A stretch of 64,000 nt of DNA from Tethya wilhelma (GCA_964030475.1 CAXIPT010000002.1:12816270-12880269); one strand, 5' to 3'. Numbered from the stretch's first letter, positions 35,983 through 49,058 are shown. Program-made: numbers and translations. The notes: generated by a model from the sequence alone, not told the origin.

Positions 35983-38900
35983 ATGTCAGAGTCTGAGTCA
36001 GAAGAGAGTTTGGGAAGGGAACAGGAAAGTAATGATACTGATCAACAAAGTATAAATTATGATGATTTGTGTTCAGTGCATTCAAGTGCAAGTTTCTTGA
36101 CCAATGAACCAAGCATTGAATCAGATCTTGAGCATCATGATCAGTCAGAAGAAAATGAATTTAGTGACCATGAACTGGAGGATGCTGAAGGTTATACTGA
36201 GTCAGAACTCGAATATATTGATTTGCATTTATCTAGGTCAACTGCAGTGACCACAAATGCTGATTTGACAAGTACGTATAGCAAAGAAGCACCTTTCAAT
36301 GTAAGACATGGGTATGCCGATGAACTTGACAAGTTTGATGTGATTACTGATGATTGCAGCATCCATTTTGATAGTGATGACTATTATAATGACTATGACG
36401 ATAGCGATGAAATCTGGTCAGAGCATCCTAGCAAAAGCTTAAGTGCACGTGTGGATGCTCGCACTCGTGGATCAGTGACCTCATGGAGGCCAAAATCTAC
36501 GTACCATTCATTGTGTACAGAAGGAAAATTTGAAAGAGTACTGAAATCAATTGAAGCAAAACATGCCAATTCAGTGTCTGGTTGGAGAGCGAATCGAAGA
36601 TTTAAGCCACACAAAAACCAGCCATTACACTTTGCTGCTGCCTATGGAAACCTACATATGGTGAGCGTCCTAGTAAAAAAATTTAGTTGTAACCCTCGGT
36701 GTACAAATAAAGATGGTGTGACTGCTTTGCATTATGCTAGCCTTGGGGGTCATTTGAGTGTTGTGAAGTACCTGGTTGAACACTGCAATTGTGACCCTAA
36801 TGTTAATGATAAAGCCCACCGATCAACTCCATTGCATTATGCATGTGATTATCATGGTAAATTGCCTCCCTCAACAAGTTGGATGCCAAATGTATCACCT
36901 AATCGTGATCAGTTAGGTGTTGTAAAATACTTGCTAAACAAAAATGCGGATCCTTTTAAAGCCAACAGAAAAGACAATATTCCTGCGATACTGAAACTTG
37001 CTTGTAAACATCAATCTCTTGAATTGCTCAAATCCATAATAGAAGATGTGAATTATGAGAAATCACAGGCTCAGAATGATTTTACTGCAGCTTGTTCATC
37101 CAGGAATTTTGATATTATTAAGTGCTTTGTGGAAGTCACAAGGTGTGAACTAACACCAGAGTTAGTAATGTCTGCTATAGAATTAAATAGCCCAAAAAGC
37201 TTTCCAAAGTCTGTATTCGAATACTTAGTACAGAAGTGTCAAAGCACTGACTGTCACAAAAGATTTCTAATTTATGCATGTAACAAAGGTATCGTTGATC
37301 TAGCCAAGGTATTAATCGAAGCAAGCTTCAGTCATGCATCAGCATCTGACCCTGTTGTAAATGAAAGCAACCAAGGCCTACTTCACATTGCTTGTAAAAA
37401 CAAGCACTGCAACTTGGCCCTAATTGAATTAATCAGTAGTGTACCAGGTATGGATCCAGATAAAAATGTATTTGACTCAAATGGAGATGCACCATTACAT
37501 ATTGCCTGTACTGTACAAAATCTTGAGATTGTACAGTATTTAGTGAAGGAATGTCAATGTTCCCCTTCTATTCAAAACTCAAATGGAGAGTTACCACTGC
37601 ATATTGTCCTCAAATACAGAATGTACAACAAAAACTTGTTTGATATGGTAAAGGTAGTTAGTGAAGAAAGCAATTATAGCATGAATGTTCTGGATAAGAA
37701 TGGAAATACACCTTTGCATATTGCATGTAGTAGGTTTGCGTTTGAAATGGTGTTCCACATACATGATTATGATGATGATGATGATGATTATGGTCGTTAT
37801 GGCCCCTCTGAATCTGTTACATACACACGGAGAATGAAAGAATGTGAAAGGCAAGCCATACTAGATGTAGTAAAATACTTGACTCTAGACCGTCGTTGTA
37901 ATCAGAGCATTATAAACCCCATTAGTGGAGATTTGGCACTACACATTGCTTGTCGTTCTGGTTCCCTAGAACTGGTGAAGTTAGTGTGTAACTGTGAGAA
38001 CATCCATGTAAGAAACAAAGTAGGAAAAACTCCTCTGCACATTGCTTGTGAGCTTAAGCACCAAGCTATTATTGAATTCCTTGTAGAAAAATACTACAAT
38101 GCTACAAGTGAAAATGTTTATATAGAATATAGAGGCAACACTTTATTGCACATAGCTTGTGAATGTACTAATGTGCTTGCTATTCAGTTTCTCATTCAAA
38201 ATTTTCCATCTCTACTTGCTGCTAAGAATACAGCTGGAATGCTTCCACTGCATATTGCTTGCACAAAATCTCTTGAGATAGTGCAAATCTTTCCATTCAA
38301 TGATGCCAATATTAATATTTCTTGTCAGGGTGGAAATACACCTTTGCATGATGCCATAAAAAATGAAAAGAAGAATATTGTTCAGTATCTTATTTCAAAG
38401 TACAGTTGTGACTTTAGCATCAAAAATAACAAAAGAGAAATTCCACTTCACATTGCATGTCGTAATGGATCCAATTGGTTAGACATTGTTAAGATCATTG
38501 GCCTATGTGATGTAAACTCTCAAAACTCTTTAGGTGAAACCCCATTACATATTGCATGTTTGAAGGAGAGTTTGGACCTAGTTGCCCATCTTATTGAAGA
38601 TCGAAATGCTGATGTTAATATTTCAGATACTAATGGAGATACTGTATTGCATATAGCTTGCAGAAAAGGATTATTAGACATTGCCAAGTACTTGGTTGAC
38701 GAATGTCACTGTGACAACCTTATTGAGAAATCCAATAAAAAGAATGAACTACCCATGCATATTGCATGTAAACAGTCTTTGCAATTGGTAGAACTTGTTA
38801 GTGCAGATTTAAGTCCTACTCATCTCACTGCAAAGACTACTGCCGGACATACTCCTCTTCAAATTGCTTGTTCACATGGCTTGCTTCAAGTTGTGCAATA

Positions 38901-41900
38901 CCTTATTCAAGAGCAAGGATGCAATCCAAAAGAGACAGAAACAGAATCTGACTTGTTGGCTTGTTGTTTTTTTACTGACAAAATCCCACAAGGGACTGAA
39001 AAAGTTGTAAAATATTTAATAACTGAGTGTGGTTGTAATCCAGCCCAACTTGATATGAGACTATTCAGACGTACTTGTGACATGAACAACGTTGAGTTGT
39101 TGAAGGCTTTATGTGTTATACCTACATACATCAACTCTATAGGAACCATGGATGGGAACACACCATTACACATAGCTTGTATGAGTGGAAAAGTTGAACT
39201 TGTTCGATGTTTAATTCATGAATTAAGATGTGATCATACAATTAGGAATCATAAAGGAGAGCTTGCTCTACACTGTGCTTGTGAGAAATCATTGAATATG
39301 GTTGAGTTGTTTGACCTCCTTGATCAAGAAGTTGACTCTAAAAATAATGCTGGCAATGCCCCACTGCACATTGCTTTATATGAAGGGAAGATTGATATAG
39401 CAAAGCATTTGATTGTAAATTTAGAGTGTGATGTTAGCACACCAGATCAGTTTGAAGATCTACCAATTCATATAGCTTGCAGACTATTCTACAAATATCC
39501 CTCGCTAAGGCCAGACCTTCTATCTGCTATTCAGCTTATGGTTGAAAATGTTTGCAAGGGCTTAACAGATTATGACAGGTACGGCCATTCTCCAATCAAT
39601 GATGCTTGTAAACAAGGAAACATGGAGCTGCTGAAGTTATTTGTAACATGTGAAAACGTTAATGTTGTTGATTCTAAAGGAAACACTCCTTTACATGTAG
39701 CCTGTACTTACACAAAGTTAAAATTTGTGCGATGGTTGTTGAGTATTGGAGCTGACAACTCGGTAAAGAACCAAGCTGGAGATTTACCAATACACATTTG
39801 TATTAAAAATACCAAATTATTAGCTAGTGATATACGGAGAACACTTAACATTTTAAGAGCATTGGGTAACGAACATGTTTCTACGCAGAACAACAGCGGT
39901 GACACCCCACTCCATATTGCTTGTAAACTTAATGCTAGTCCAATTGTTTGTTTTCTCAGTCAACAAAAAGAATTTGTTACAGTGCTTTCAGTTCCAAATA
40001 GTGATGGAAATTTACCGTTACATTTAGCACTTTCCCACAAAATTTTCTTGAAAGAAATCTTCGATTTTGTTTCAAATTGTGGAAATCCAAACTTTCGAAA
40101 CAATGATGGAGATACTCCACTTCACATTGCATGTCGAAAGAGAAGTAACTCAAAAGCAACCACTATTGTCAATAACTTGATAGAAATGGGTTGTAATCCC
40201 AATGAAGTCAATAAAAAAGGTGAATTACCTCTCCACATTGCAGCATCACATTCACTTGTTTTAGTTCGCATGTTAGTCATATCAAGTGATTGTGTTGATA
40301 CTCCAGACCTCTTAGGAAACACTCCATTACACATTGCTTGCAAACATGCACGCCTCAACATTATGAAACATTTATTAATAGAAGCTAACTGTAGAACTGA
40401 CTGCACAAATAAAAATGACGAACTTCCACTTCATCTTGCTTGCCAATCAATACCAGTTTTATCTGACCCTCAATCTTTGACCAATGAACAGAAAAGTGAA
40501 ACGTTGAGTTTAATTTGTTCAAGAACTCCCAAAACCTCATTGAATCAAAGAAATCAAAGCGGTGATACTCCCCTACATATTTTATGTAATTATGCTAGTC
40601 TGACTGAAATAGAAATCATTCTTAAAGTTGGAAATCCAACAGACAGTATCACTTGTGCTAATTCTAAAGGAGAGTTACCTTTTCATGTTTTGATGCAAAG
40701 ACATGATTGGACTGATAATTCAAAAATTAAAGAAACAGTTGAAAAGTTTCTAAGTTTTGTTCATCCTGATAGTAATTTGGATATCAATATGCAACTTGAA
40801 AATGGAAACACTGCTGTACATATTGCTTGTGAACGAGGTAACAATGACATGATACAATATTTTGTCAAGAATTTCCAGTGTGATGTTTCAATCAAAAACA
40901 ATGAAGGAAACACTGCTGTACATATTGCTTGTGAACGAGGTAACAATGACATGATACAATATTTTGTCAAGAATTTCCAGTGTGATGTTTCAATCAAAAA
41001 CAATGAAGGAAACACTGCTGTACATATTGCTTGTGAACGAGGTAACAATGATATGATACATTATTTTGTTAAGAAATTACAGTGTGATGTTTCAATCAAA
41101 AACAATGAAGGAGACTTACCTCTCCATATTGCCTGTAGAGTTGGAGATAATAGTGTGGACACCATTAGACTTGTTTCACAAGATCTTACTGATTCAGATC
41201 TCAATCATCAAAATTGTGATGGGGATACACCATTACATGTAATTTGCTCCATTCGTTCAACATTAAAACGAAGTTGGGGGCGAATTGTCCCTGTAGTTGA
41301 ATATTTTATGGAAAGAAGATGTAACATCAACGTTGTCAATAATAGACTAGAGCTTCCAATCTATTTAGCATGTAGATTTCAATCTGTTAGTGTTGTAAAA
41401 GAAATAGAGGAATTGTTTCAGCCATCAACATCTACCATTCAAGTAACACTAAATGGTGATACAGTTCTACATGCAGCATGTCAAAATGAACTCAGTTCCT
41501 ATATAGGTGCAGAAAACTTGGAATATATTCTTGATCAAGTACCGGGTGCTCTTCGACTTACTGATAAAGCCAACAATGATGGAGAATTACCTCTTCATTT
41601 TGCCTGTAGAAACATGTCACTGAATGCTGTTAAGAAGCTATCAAATTGTGATATCAATCGTGCTGACAAACTTGGAAATACTCCACTTCATAATGCTTGT
41701 GAACACAATACCTCTACAGAATCTGATATTGCTCTATTTTTACTTCAACATCCTAATTTCAACAATTGCCAGAATGTGCAAAACAGTCAGGGTGAAACAC
41801 CATTACATCTTGCATGTAAAGCCAACAAGGTAGATTTAGTGAGTGCTTTGCTGAAATTCAATGCTGATCCAAACATTCAAAATCAAAAAAATCAAACTCC

Positions 41901-44053
41901 CATAATGCTTACCAGAGACCTAGAAATCCAAAAGGTGCTATTAACGCATGGAGCTGATAGTAAGGATCTGTATGGAATCTATCGAGCCTTTTTTAAGTTT
42001 CTATTCTCAGAAAAACCACCACCACCTCCAACAAAAGTATTGGTAATTGGTCATTCAGGTGTTGGAAAGACAACTTTAGTACATTCCTTAAAATGTGCTG
42101 GAAATCCTAAAAAACCTTTTTTGCTCAATCCTGTAAAATTGCACACAGCTGGAATTATTTTGAGTAATCTAGAAAGTTCACTCTATGGGAATATCACACT
42201 TTATGACTTTGCAGGTCAGCCAGAGTTTTATGCAAGCCATGGTAAATTCGTTCATAGTGTTCTCAAGACTTCACCAGTGATTCTACTCCTCGTTAATATT
42301 GCTAATAAGGTTGAGAGAATCATTGACCAGCTGCTGTATTGGATAAGGTTCATAAGAAATTATCTTTCTTCACTGCAAGATGAGACAAGTGCACACTTAA
42401 TTGTTGTTTGTAGTCATATAGATATGCTGCAGGGAAAAGATCAAGACCTCAAAAAAAGACTAGCTGCCATTAAAAAAGCACTAAGATTTGAACTTGCTCC
42501 TGATCCTGCTAAGACTACAAAAACAGTGTTTGTTTTTAAAGGCATCTACCAAATTGACTGTAGGCAATCTTCATCGAAAGAATTCAAAAAAATTTGTTAT
42601 CAGTTGAAAACGAGTTGTGCTATTTTGCATGATAATAGTGTAATGGAATTCTCCTTGCACTGCTTTTATGCTTTTCTTTTCCAACATTTTCACCGCCTTT
42701 CATTTGTGTCATTGGAAAATGTTATTAGTGGCATTATTCGAATGTCAAAAATAGAATTTGAACAAGGAATGGAAAACCCATTGAGCCTTATCTCCACTGA
42801 CCCCGCAGAGCTTGATCGACAATGTCAAGAACTCAACGATAAAGGTCATTTAATGTATATTAAAAATTCTAGTGTTATTCGACAAAGCTGGCTAATAATT
42901 AACACAGAATTTCTACTTAAAGAGGTAAATTCAAAACTATTCTCTCCATCGTACTTCACAGAATATTGCTGTCTATCAAACAGTACAGGAGTAGTTCCAT
43001 TTTCAAAGTTTGAAGAACATTTTTCTGACTACAATCCCTCTATGCTTGCAGACTTTTTAGTACGTTTGGAATACTGTATTGAGATCCACGACCAAGAAGT
43101 ACTTAGGTGTTTGATACCCAAGGATCATGGTAGAGTGAGATACTTCTTTTTTCCAAGTTTAGTTTCCGATGAGAGACCAGATGATGTGCTAAAGGATGAT
43201 CAATTTGTAAGTAGGTGTTGTGTGATGATTAAGTGTTCAAAGCGTGGTGAAACTTTTACTTCTCATTGTATTCAAACACTCCTTTTGCGACTTGCATTCA
43301 ATTTTGCTGGTGATCCTGGAAGTGAAAACTCTCAATATGGCGAACCTACTCTACTGATTAAGAAAGTGTGCTCAGTGTGGAAGAGTGGCTTGTGTTGGAA
43401 AACTGTAAAGGGTTGTCAATTCTTGGTAGATGTGATTGAATTAAATAAAGTGCTTGTTGTCTTTCGTGGCAAGCATAATTTGAAGAAACAAAAGGAATAT
43501 TTTGAACAGCGTTCATCTGTATTGCTTACCATACACAAAACAACAACAGAGCTTTGTCCTAACATTCACACTTCAGTGTGTTTCATTCATCCTGATATCT
43601 TTGAGCACTCTCTTCCTCCATTAAATGTTATTCAGAACAAAAGCTTTACTTGGCATCAGATTGATCGAGCACTCTCCAGTATGCCTCATGAGCTCGTTGT
43701 TAATGATACTCAGGAAGATATTGAATTTGAATCTCTTCTTGAGTTTGATCCATTTGCTTACCTCTGTGAAGACCTTCTCAAACTACTTTTCAAAATTCCA
43801 CATGTCAAAATTTCAGAAGATGATCTCGTTCACATGTGTGACCATTTTACAGCTCCAGAAAATGATTCTTGTTTAAAGTTTGTTACTGAGTTGTTTACTC
43901 GTCGCCAAGAGAGGCATCATGCTAGCCAGTCATATGATGCAAAACAACATCTGGTCAAACTGTTTCAGAAATTGCAGAAGCGTCAATATGATGGGGTTCT
44001 TCAATTATTTACTGAAGTCAGCATCTTTCAGGCATTACGCTTAAAAGTAACAG
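35983..44053 (+). CDS. ANK-ROCO gene 3, giant main exon (acidic N-terminus, ankyrin, Roc, COR)
   Basis: An 8,071-bp intact exon. The ATG at 35,983 starts MSESESEESLGREQE. This copy is unlike the others: about 170 acidic Ser/Glu/Asp-rich residues, probably disordered, precede the ankyrin repeats, which replace the short lysine-rich start. Ankyrin repeats fill ~200-1,990. Roc has P-loop GHSGVGKTT near 2,023, DFAGQPEFYASHG and CSHIDML. COR has GHLMYIKN, SWLIINTEFLLKEV and STGVVPFSKF. Sequence identity to genes 1, 2 and 4 is clearly lower, so it is the oldest or most diverged member. It contains three near-perfect 102-bp ankyrin repeats (40,804-41,109). It ends at a phase-1 donor after LKVTG. Confidence 0.9.
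40804..41109 (+). repeat. Three tandem 102-bp ankyrin repeats
   Basis: Units start at 40,804, 40,906 and 41,008, each encoding 34 residues beginning GNTAVHIACERGNNDMI. Units 1 and 2 look identical; unit 3 differs at several bases (for example IHYFVKKLQC). This is recent in-frame repeat growth. Confidence 0.92.
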
Positions 44054-44147
44054 GTATGTATTCATTGATAGTCATAATTGATTAGGAATAGTGACTCTGT
44101 AAAATCACCACTTTCTGATATAACCATGGAAATGACAATTTTTTTAG

Positions 44148-44219
44148 GTCCCAGTTGTGACCTGCTAGATAGTGATGATGAGAGTGATTCTCTTGAATCG
44201 ACTGATGAAAATTGTTCAG
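44148..44219 (+). CDS. ANK-ROCO gene 3, acidic linker exon
   Basis: A 72-bp phase 1-1 exon (tttttag...gtatga) encoding PSCDLLDSDDESDSLESTDE. It sits where the Cys-rich linker exon of the other genes sits but is acidic. Confidence 0.7.
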
Positions 44220-44361
44220 GTATGATAGCATTCAATTAATCACTATAGGGATAATTATTATGAAAGCCACCATAATTCTGGTAAATTATTAATATATTCC
44301 ACTTTATATATTAATTCTTGTTGATCAATACTCTACTCTTGACATGCACAATACATACAAG

Positions 44362-44666
44362 GTCCAGATAGTCACCTCAAGCTCAGCATCAATGACTTGA
44401 AAACAGTTCTAAAGACCATCTGGGATATCCGTCCAAAATGGTATAACTTGGGCCTTGAACTTGACTTTAAAGCCTCTTCACTTGATGTAATCAAAGCAGA
44501 CTGTCACGAAGTGGATCAGTGCTTCACTAAGTTGATTGAATCATGGCTTGAAAGAAAAGAACCCACCCCCCAGCCAACTTGGTCAGCCTTGGTTAATGCA
44601 TTGAATTCTGAATTGATAAACAACCCCCAACTAGCACAAAAGATACAACATAGTTTTCAGAATTAG
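44362..44666 (+). CDS. ANK-ROCO gene 3, Death domain exon
   Basis: After the acceptor tacaag it encodes SINDLKTVLKTIWDIRPKWY, then a Death domain with SLDVIKADC, DQCFTKLIESWLERKE and TWSALVNALNS. It ends at a genuine TAG (44,664-44,666) with no further donor, giving a complete protein of about 2,815 residues. This shows the Death domain can be the C-terminus. Confidence 0.85.
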
Positions 44667-44707
44667 AAGCTATTATATTATGTCTTAAAACATTAGATCC
44701 TTATGTG

Positions 44708-44712
44708 CGTGC

Positions 44713-44743
<31 letters not shown>

Positions 44744-44747
44744 TGTA
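44708..44747 (+). repeat. (TG)n microsatellite past gene 3
   Basis: A TG tract just after the Death-domain exon, equivalent to 13,258-13,298. Confidence 0.85.
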
Positions 44748-45380
44748 GTGTAGCTGTAGTATTATTTACTCTTAATTTATTGTACGTGATTGTATTGTAT
44801 AGCTTGTTAACTGCATTCATACACAGTTTTATGCTACATAAAATTTATGAACACACTTATTGTAAATTGTACCAGACTAAAGTTTGCTAATTTATTATTA
44901 CAAGGTTTTGTTGTTCATTTCCAATACTGTACATATGGATGTATCCTTTGCATAATAATAAAAATAAATAATAGTTATTAATGTGCACTGCAGAGATATT
45001 TATGGTTATACTTACGGTAGTTGATCTATGTTCTGATGTTTGTCTCATTATATCAGCTTGCTGCTGCTACAGGTGTATGATTATTATCTAGATCTACATC
45101 AGTACTGAAGTTCTCCTACTCTCTAGCTCTTTCTCATGGCCATGCATCATAGTTTATAATGATGCTGGGATGTGCATAGGCTTGCAGAGACCAAAATTAA
45201 TGGTTGGTAGCATAATAATAATAATAATATTCTATCAACATCCTTATTTCTCTCTTCAAGGAAATAATATGTAGCCTCCACCTGGCATGCCACAGGTACA
45301 CATTGATTGTAAAAGTCTTTTTGGTGCCAGCAAGAGTATACAATGATGTACATGTACTCTCAGTTGACTTCAAAATAAAG

Positions 45381-45381
45381 N
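45381..45381. other. Contig join; inverted overlap with 51,966
   Basis: A single N. The following 307 bases (45,382-45,688) match, as far as I can read without difference, the reverse complement of 51,967-52,273, which follows the N at 51,966. This fits a contig that should be joined in the other orientation. Confidence 0.85.
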
Positions 45382-45530
45382 AATTATTCTAAGGAGTATA
45401 GTATACCCCTTTTCTCCCTTGCTTGCATTATGCCTTAGCAGCGAGAGAAGGCTCTTGTGGTAGACTAGTATAATATCGCTATTAACTATATAGATAAATT
45501 GTTATAACTGTAATACATAGTAATATCCTA

Positions 45531-46581
45531 TCATACGTACGGTAGTACGTATAGTAGGAATGGGTCGAATGTCCCATAGACACAATACAAAATGTTGGTC
45601 ACCATAAAAATCTAGTCAAACAAAATTAAACCTTCAAAGTTGCTTAGAAGCTCTCACTGACAGATTACCAACTGCATGCAAGGCCTAAAACTCACAAAAA
45701 CTTTCTGCAGCACTCGTAGAGAGCGCTAGTGGGAAGCCACCATAGTGCCATTTTTGTTCATCTAACTTACGTACGTACGTACGTACTTACTTCCTAACTG
45801 ACTTACTTGAAAAGGATTTCCAGAGACCCAGAATGTGTTGAGCCAACTTTGACAGCACAAAGTAAGTTCTTTTTATGGGTACTACATTCCTTGATACTCG
45901 GTTTCATCATAAATAGGCCTAAACAAAAACTAGAAAGCTTTAAAACTTAGCGTATAAATTCATGTACTACAATGCAGCCATCTTTTTAGGTGGAGTTCAA
46001 AGGTCATTATCTATCCACGTGGCATTTTATACGCATGCGCATTAGCTTGCTCCAGCCTAATGTAGTGCATATATTGCGCATATAGCTGCTACTCAGGCTT
46101 TTTGTAGGGACTAACCAGTCTCTGATAGTCTCCACACTATAGTGTTGAAAAAAGTGAATGAACAAGTAGTAAAAATTTTTAAAAAATAAATAATGTAGGA
46201 ATGGGCAGTGCGGTAAAAAGTATTGGAACAAGGCATGGTCTCAATTTCGACACATGACTACTTCATTTTTATGCCCAACTCTTGGCTGGCAGTCTAGTTT
46301 AAGTTAGATACCTGTCTGTTATAGTTTATTCAGTCCACTTCTTTAGTAGCCAAGTGATTAGCTACAGTACTGAGAAATTTGAACCAATGCAAAGAATGAT
46401 AAGCTACGGTATTATTGTACAGATCATCGCAACACAACACTGATTCAGAAAATCCATATGAAGGATCAAGAATAAAAATGAAGTAGTCATGTGTCGAAAT
46501 TGAGACCATGCCTTGTTCCAATACTTTTTACCGCACTGCCCATTCCTACATTATTTATTTTTTAAAAATTTTTACTACTTG
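45531..46581 (+). mobile_element. Family-1 element next to orphan Death exon
   Basis: Starts TCATACGTACGGTAGTACGT after TA and ends CTACTTG before TA. It has the same layout as 17,178-18,157, with a 3' foldback (about 46,161-46,581). It ends only about 17 bp before the acceptor of the Death-domain exon. A fragment of the same family lies at 47,040-47,130. Confidence 0.75.
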
Positions 46582-46598
46582 TATACTTAAACCTGTAG

Positions 46599-46909
46599 GT
46601 TGTGAAAGTGATTGGGCTGCTGTATGTGGTTATCTATACAAATTGGAGAAGGCTCAGATCCTACTTCTTGGAGGAGTGTTAGGTTTGGATGCATTTAAAC
46701 TTCAACATATGCAGACCCTTCCTGATGACATGGTGATAGCCTGGCTCCGCAAGCAAGACCAGGTGACAGAAAGATGTGGCAATTCTCTCACTTGGCATGT
46801 GCTAGTGAGAGCTCTACGAGACATAGGTCAAAATGGAGTCGCTGAGAAGATTTCTGAAGACAAATGCATAACTGAAGCACCTCAATACAAGTGTATTCAT
46901 AATAATTAG
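46599..46909 (+). CDS. Orphan Death domain exon, probably ANK-ROCO gene 4
   Basis: After the acceptor cctgtag, the frame reads CESDWAAVCGYLYKLEKAQ, LGGVLGLDAFKLQHM, DDMVIAWLRKQDQV, LTWHVLVRALRDIG and VAEKI, ending TAG at 46,907-46,909. Trp-anchored helix 1, LGL, and TW-LV-AL are classical Death-domain features. It is clearly a different Death-domain subtype from those of genes 1, 2, 3 and 5. The acceptor is phase 1. No ankyrin-ROCO exon lies upstream as assembled (gene 3 already has its own). With the contig reoriented, it follows gene 4's linker exon in frame (7,906 + 51 + 311 bp = 2,756 codons including stop). Confidence 0.75.
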
Positions 46910-47680
46910 TACAAGTAGTAGTACCATAATAATTATGTAGACCTACGCTATCACAATGTCATATGCATGCTACTAACATTCTTTTGTATCACATGTATGG
47001 CAAAGTAGTCAATTGCAACTTAACACAACTATAATAATTACAATGAGTAAAAATTTCAACAAAAAAAATGTAGGAATGGACAGTGCGTTAAGCATTGGAA
47101 CAAGGAATGGTCTCAATTTGACTGCACTGGCAGGGGACTGCATGCACATGTGTGTCTATATATTCTTAATTTAGCAGTTGTCATCAAATTGATAAAGGTT
47201 ACTATTGACACTTGTAAAATATTGGAACTATTATAGATCTGTGGGTGTTCATCTCTTTTTCTAGAAAATCATGTATATAGCCAGTCAGTTAATTCGCATA
47301 GATAGACCATAGGCCTATGTGACATTGAGTCTCAGTAGCTACTCTCTGAATATTCTTGTATGTCTCAAGCTCTCTTCTAGGATATCATGAAGCCAGTAAC
47401 TTGGCACACATGTAAACAGGTACACATTGGCAATGCTCTTTGCATTTCAGTGACTTGATAGGGCTCATGTGACACCAACTAGTGGTCATGTGACTGTTAG
47501 ATGTACCTCTCTTGCCCAGAGTCTCTTGCCTGCTCTCTTGCTGTCTGTCAGCACGCAGTAATGGTGGTGAAGTACCAGTGACAGAACACAGTCTAGAGTG
47601 TGAGGTGAATATATAATTATGTATTTATAAAGCTCTCTATAAAAGGCCTATCCTGTAATAATTATTGGGCTGTTGTGATA

Positions 47681-47971
47681 CAAGGGGTGGTCACAACCAT
47701 ACCTGCCATAGGACCGTTTGTGACCGTGGTCAAGAATCTTGACCACCCAAAATTGGCCTTGACCTCTTGACCATAGGCTAAAAACCTTCTTGACTCCTTG
47801 ACTTGACTACAATAAAATGGGTGGTCCCCAATTTTGTAATGCCACACCTCTTAATTAGCCCAGCGACTTGACCCTTTGACCGATCACATTTTTGGGCCTT
47901 GACCTGTTGACCGACACTTTGACCGCGGTCGCAAACGGTCCTATGGCAGGTATGGTTGTGACCACCCCTTG
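47681..47971. mobile_element. MITE with TGATA duplication
   Basis: Inverted ends of about 45 bp (CAAGGGGTGGTCACAACCAT and its complement, continuing into TGCCATAGGACCGTTTG) are flanked by TGATA at 47,676-47,680 and 47,972-47,976. The body repeats CTTGACC/GACC motifs. The homologous empty site is at about 14,971-14,990 in unit B. Confidence 0.8.
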
Positions 47972-48778
47972 TGATAGTGGCTGGAGCGGAGAGCTGTTTG
48001 TGTCATATTATAAATATTTGTATTCATCGATATTACACATATACGATAGAATTTGTTGATGTTACAGTTAGTCACTGTAATCTCTCTCTAGATCTCTCAT
48101 CCAGCCCGTTCACCTACGATGTTCATCTTGAGGCCATCAATCTCTTCCTGGTTCTCCTCTCCTCTCAGATGTACCCTCACCACTCCTCTGGCATCTTCCT
48201 CAGGCACATCTGGAGAACATTCTCAAAACTATACATGTACTTGATATTGTTCTAGAGTAAGTACATTATCAGCTGACCTGGGTGTGGCTGGAGCCCCACC
48301 GTTACTACCTTATGGTAAACATTGAACCAAAATGAAACTACACTCAGAATACACTTTAGAGCTCCAAGTTTTTTGGCACAATATTTTCCTGATTTTTGTG
48401 ATTAGACTGTATATATCACAAAAATTTTCTTCACGAAAAAATGTAAAAAACCTAATAATATAATTATTATTATTTGGATCGATACAATATTTTTTTAAGT
48501 TAGTATATACTATCCAAAACCATGCAAAACAAAGCATCTATTTGCACAACTACTCAGTCTGACTCAATTGATATTCCATGTTTTTTGTATGTTTGTAGGT
48601 ACCTAGCTGAACTAAATGAGGATGAGCACAGGTTTGAGATAGAGCTCTTGGTAAAAGCCAGAATCGTGTTCCTCTTCCTTCTCAGTCAACATGGAGAAAC
48701 TATGGTATACCTCATGAGATTAACTTTTATGTATGCCTTCCTATACCTACATTCACAAACACTCGACCCAGTGGTGTG

Positions 48779-49058
48779 TCTAGGATTTAGCTCACGGGGG
48801 TGCTAATATAGTGGGGGCGTGAAGGGTAGCCATGCCCACTTTTGGTCACATGACCAAAATTGCACAATTCGATCGCACAATCGAGGATTGCTATGCTACC
48901 GTATTTGCTATTTTTTTTGCCTTCTTTTCTTTCCTTTTAGCCTTAAAAGTGATTTTAAAACATTGCTAGCTCAGATTTTACTCGTTTCATTGATTAATTC
49001 ATTGAATGGAGCTAGTGAGCCAGGGGGGTGCTCGAGCACCCCCTTAAACACGCCACTG
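48779..49058. mobile_element. MITE with CAGTGGYGTG ends, second copy
   Basis: Left end CAGTGGTGTG, right end CACGCCACTG, with the same interior as 13,967-14,320 but shorter. It lies inside a dymeclin D intron. Confidence 0.6.

Noticed and set aside
48598..48702. Exon-like stretch reading YLAELNEDEHRFEIELLVKA
   Set aside because: It lies between dymeclin D exons with a plausible acceptor, but I could not match it to dymeclin or another family, so it is not called.
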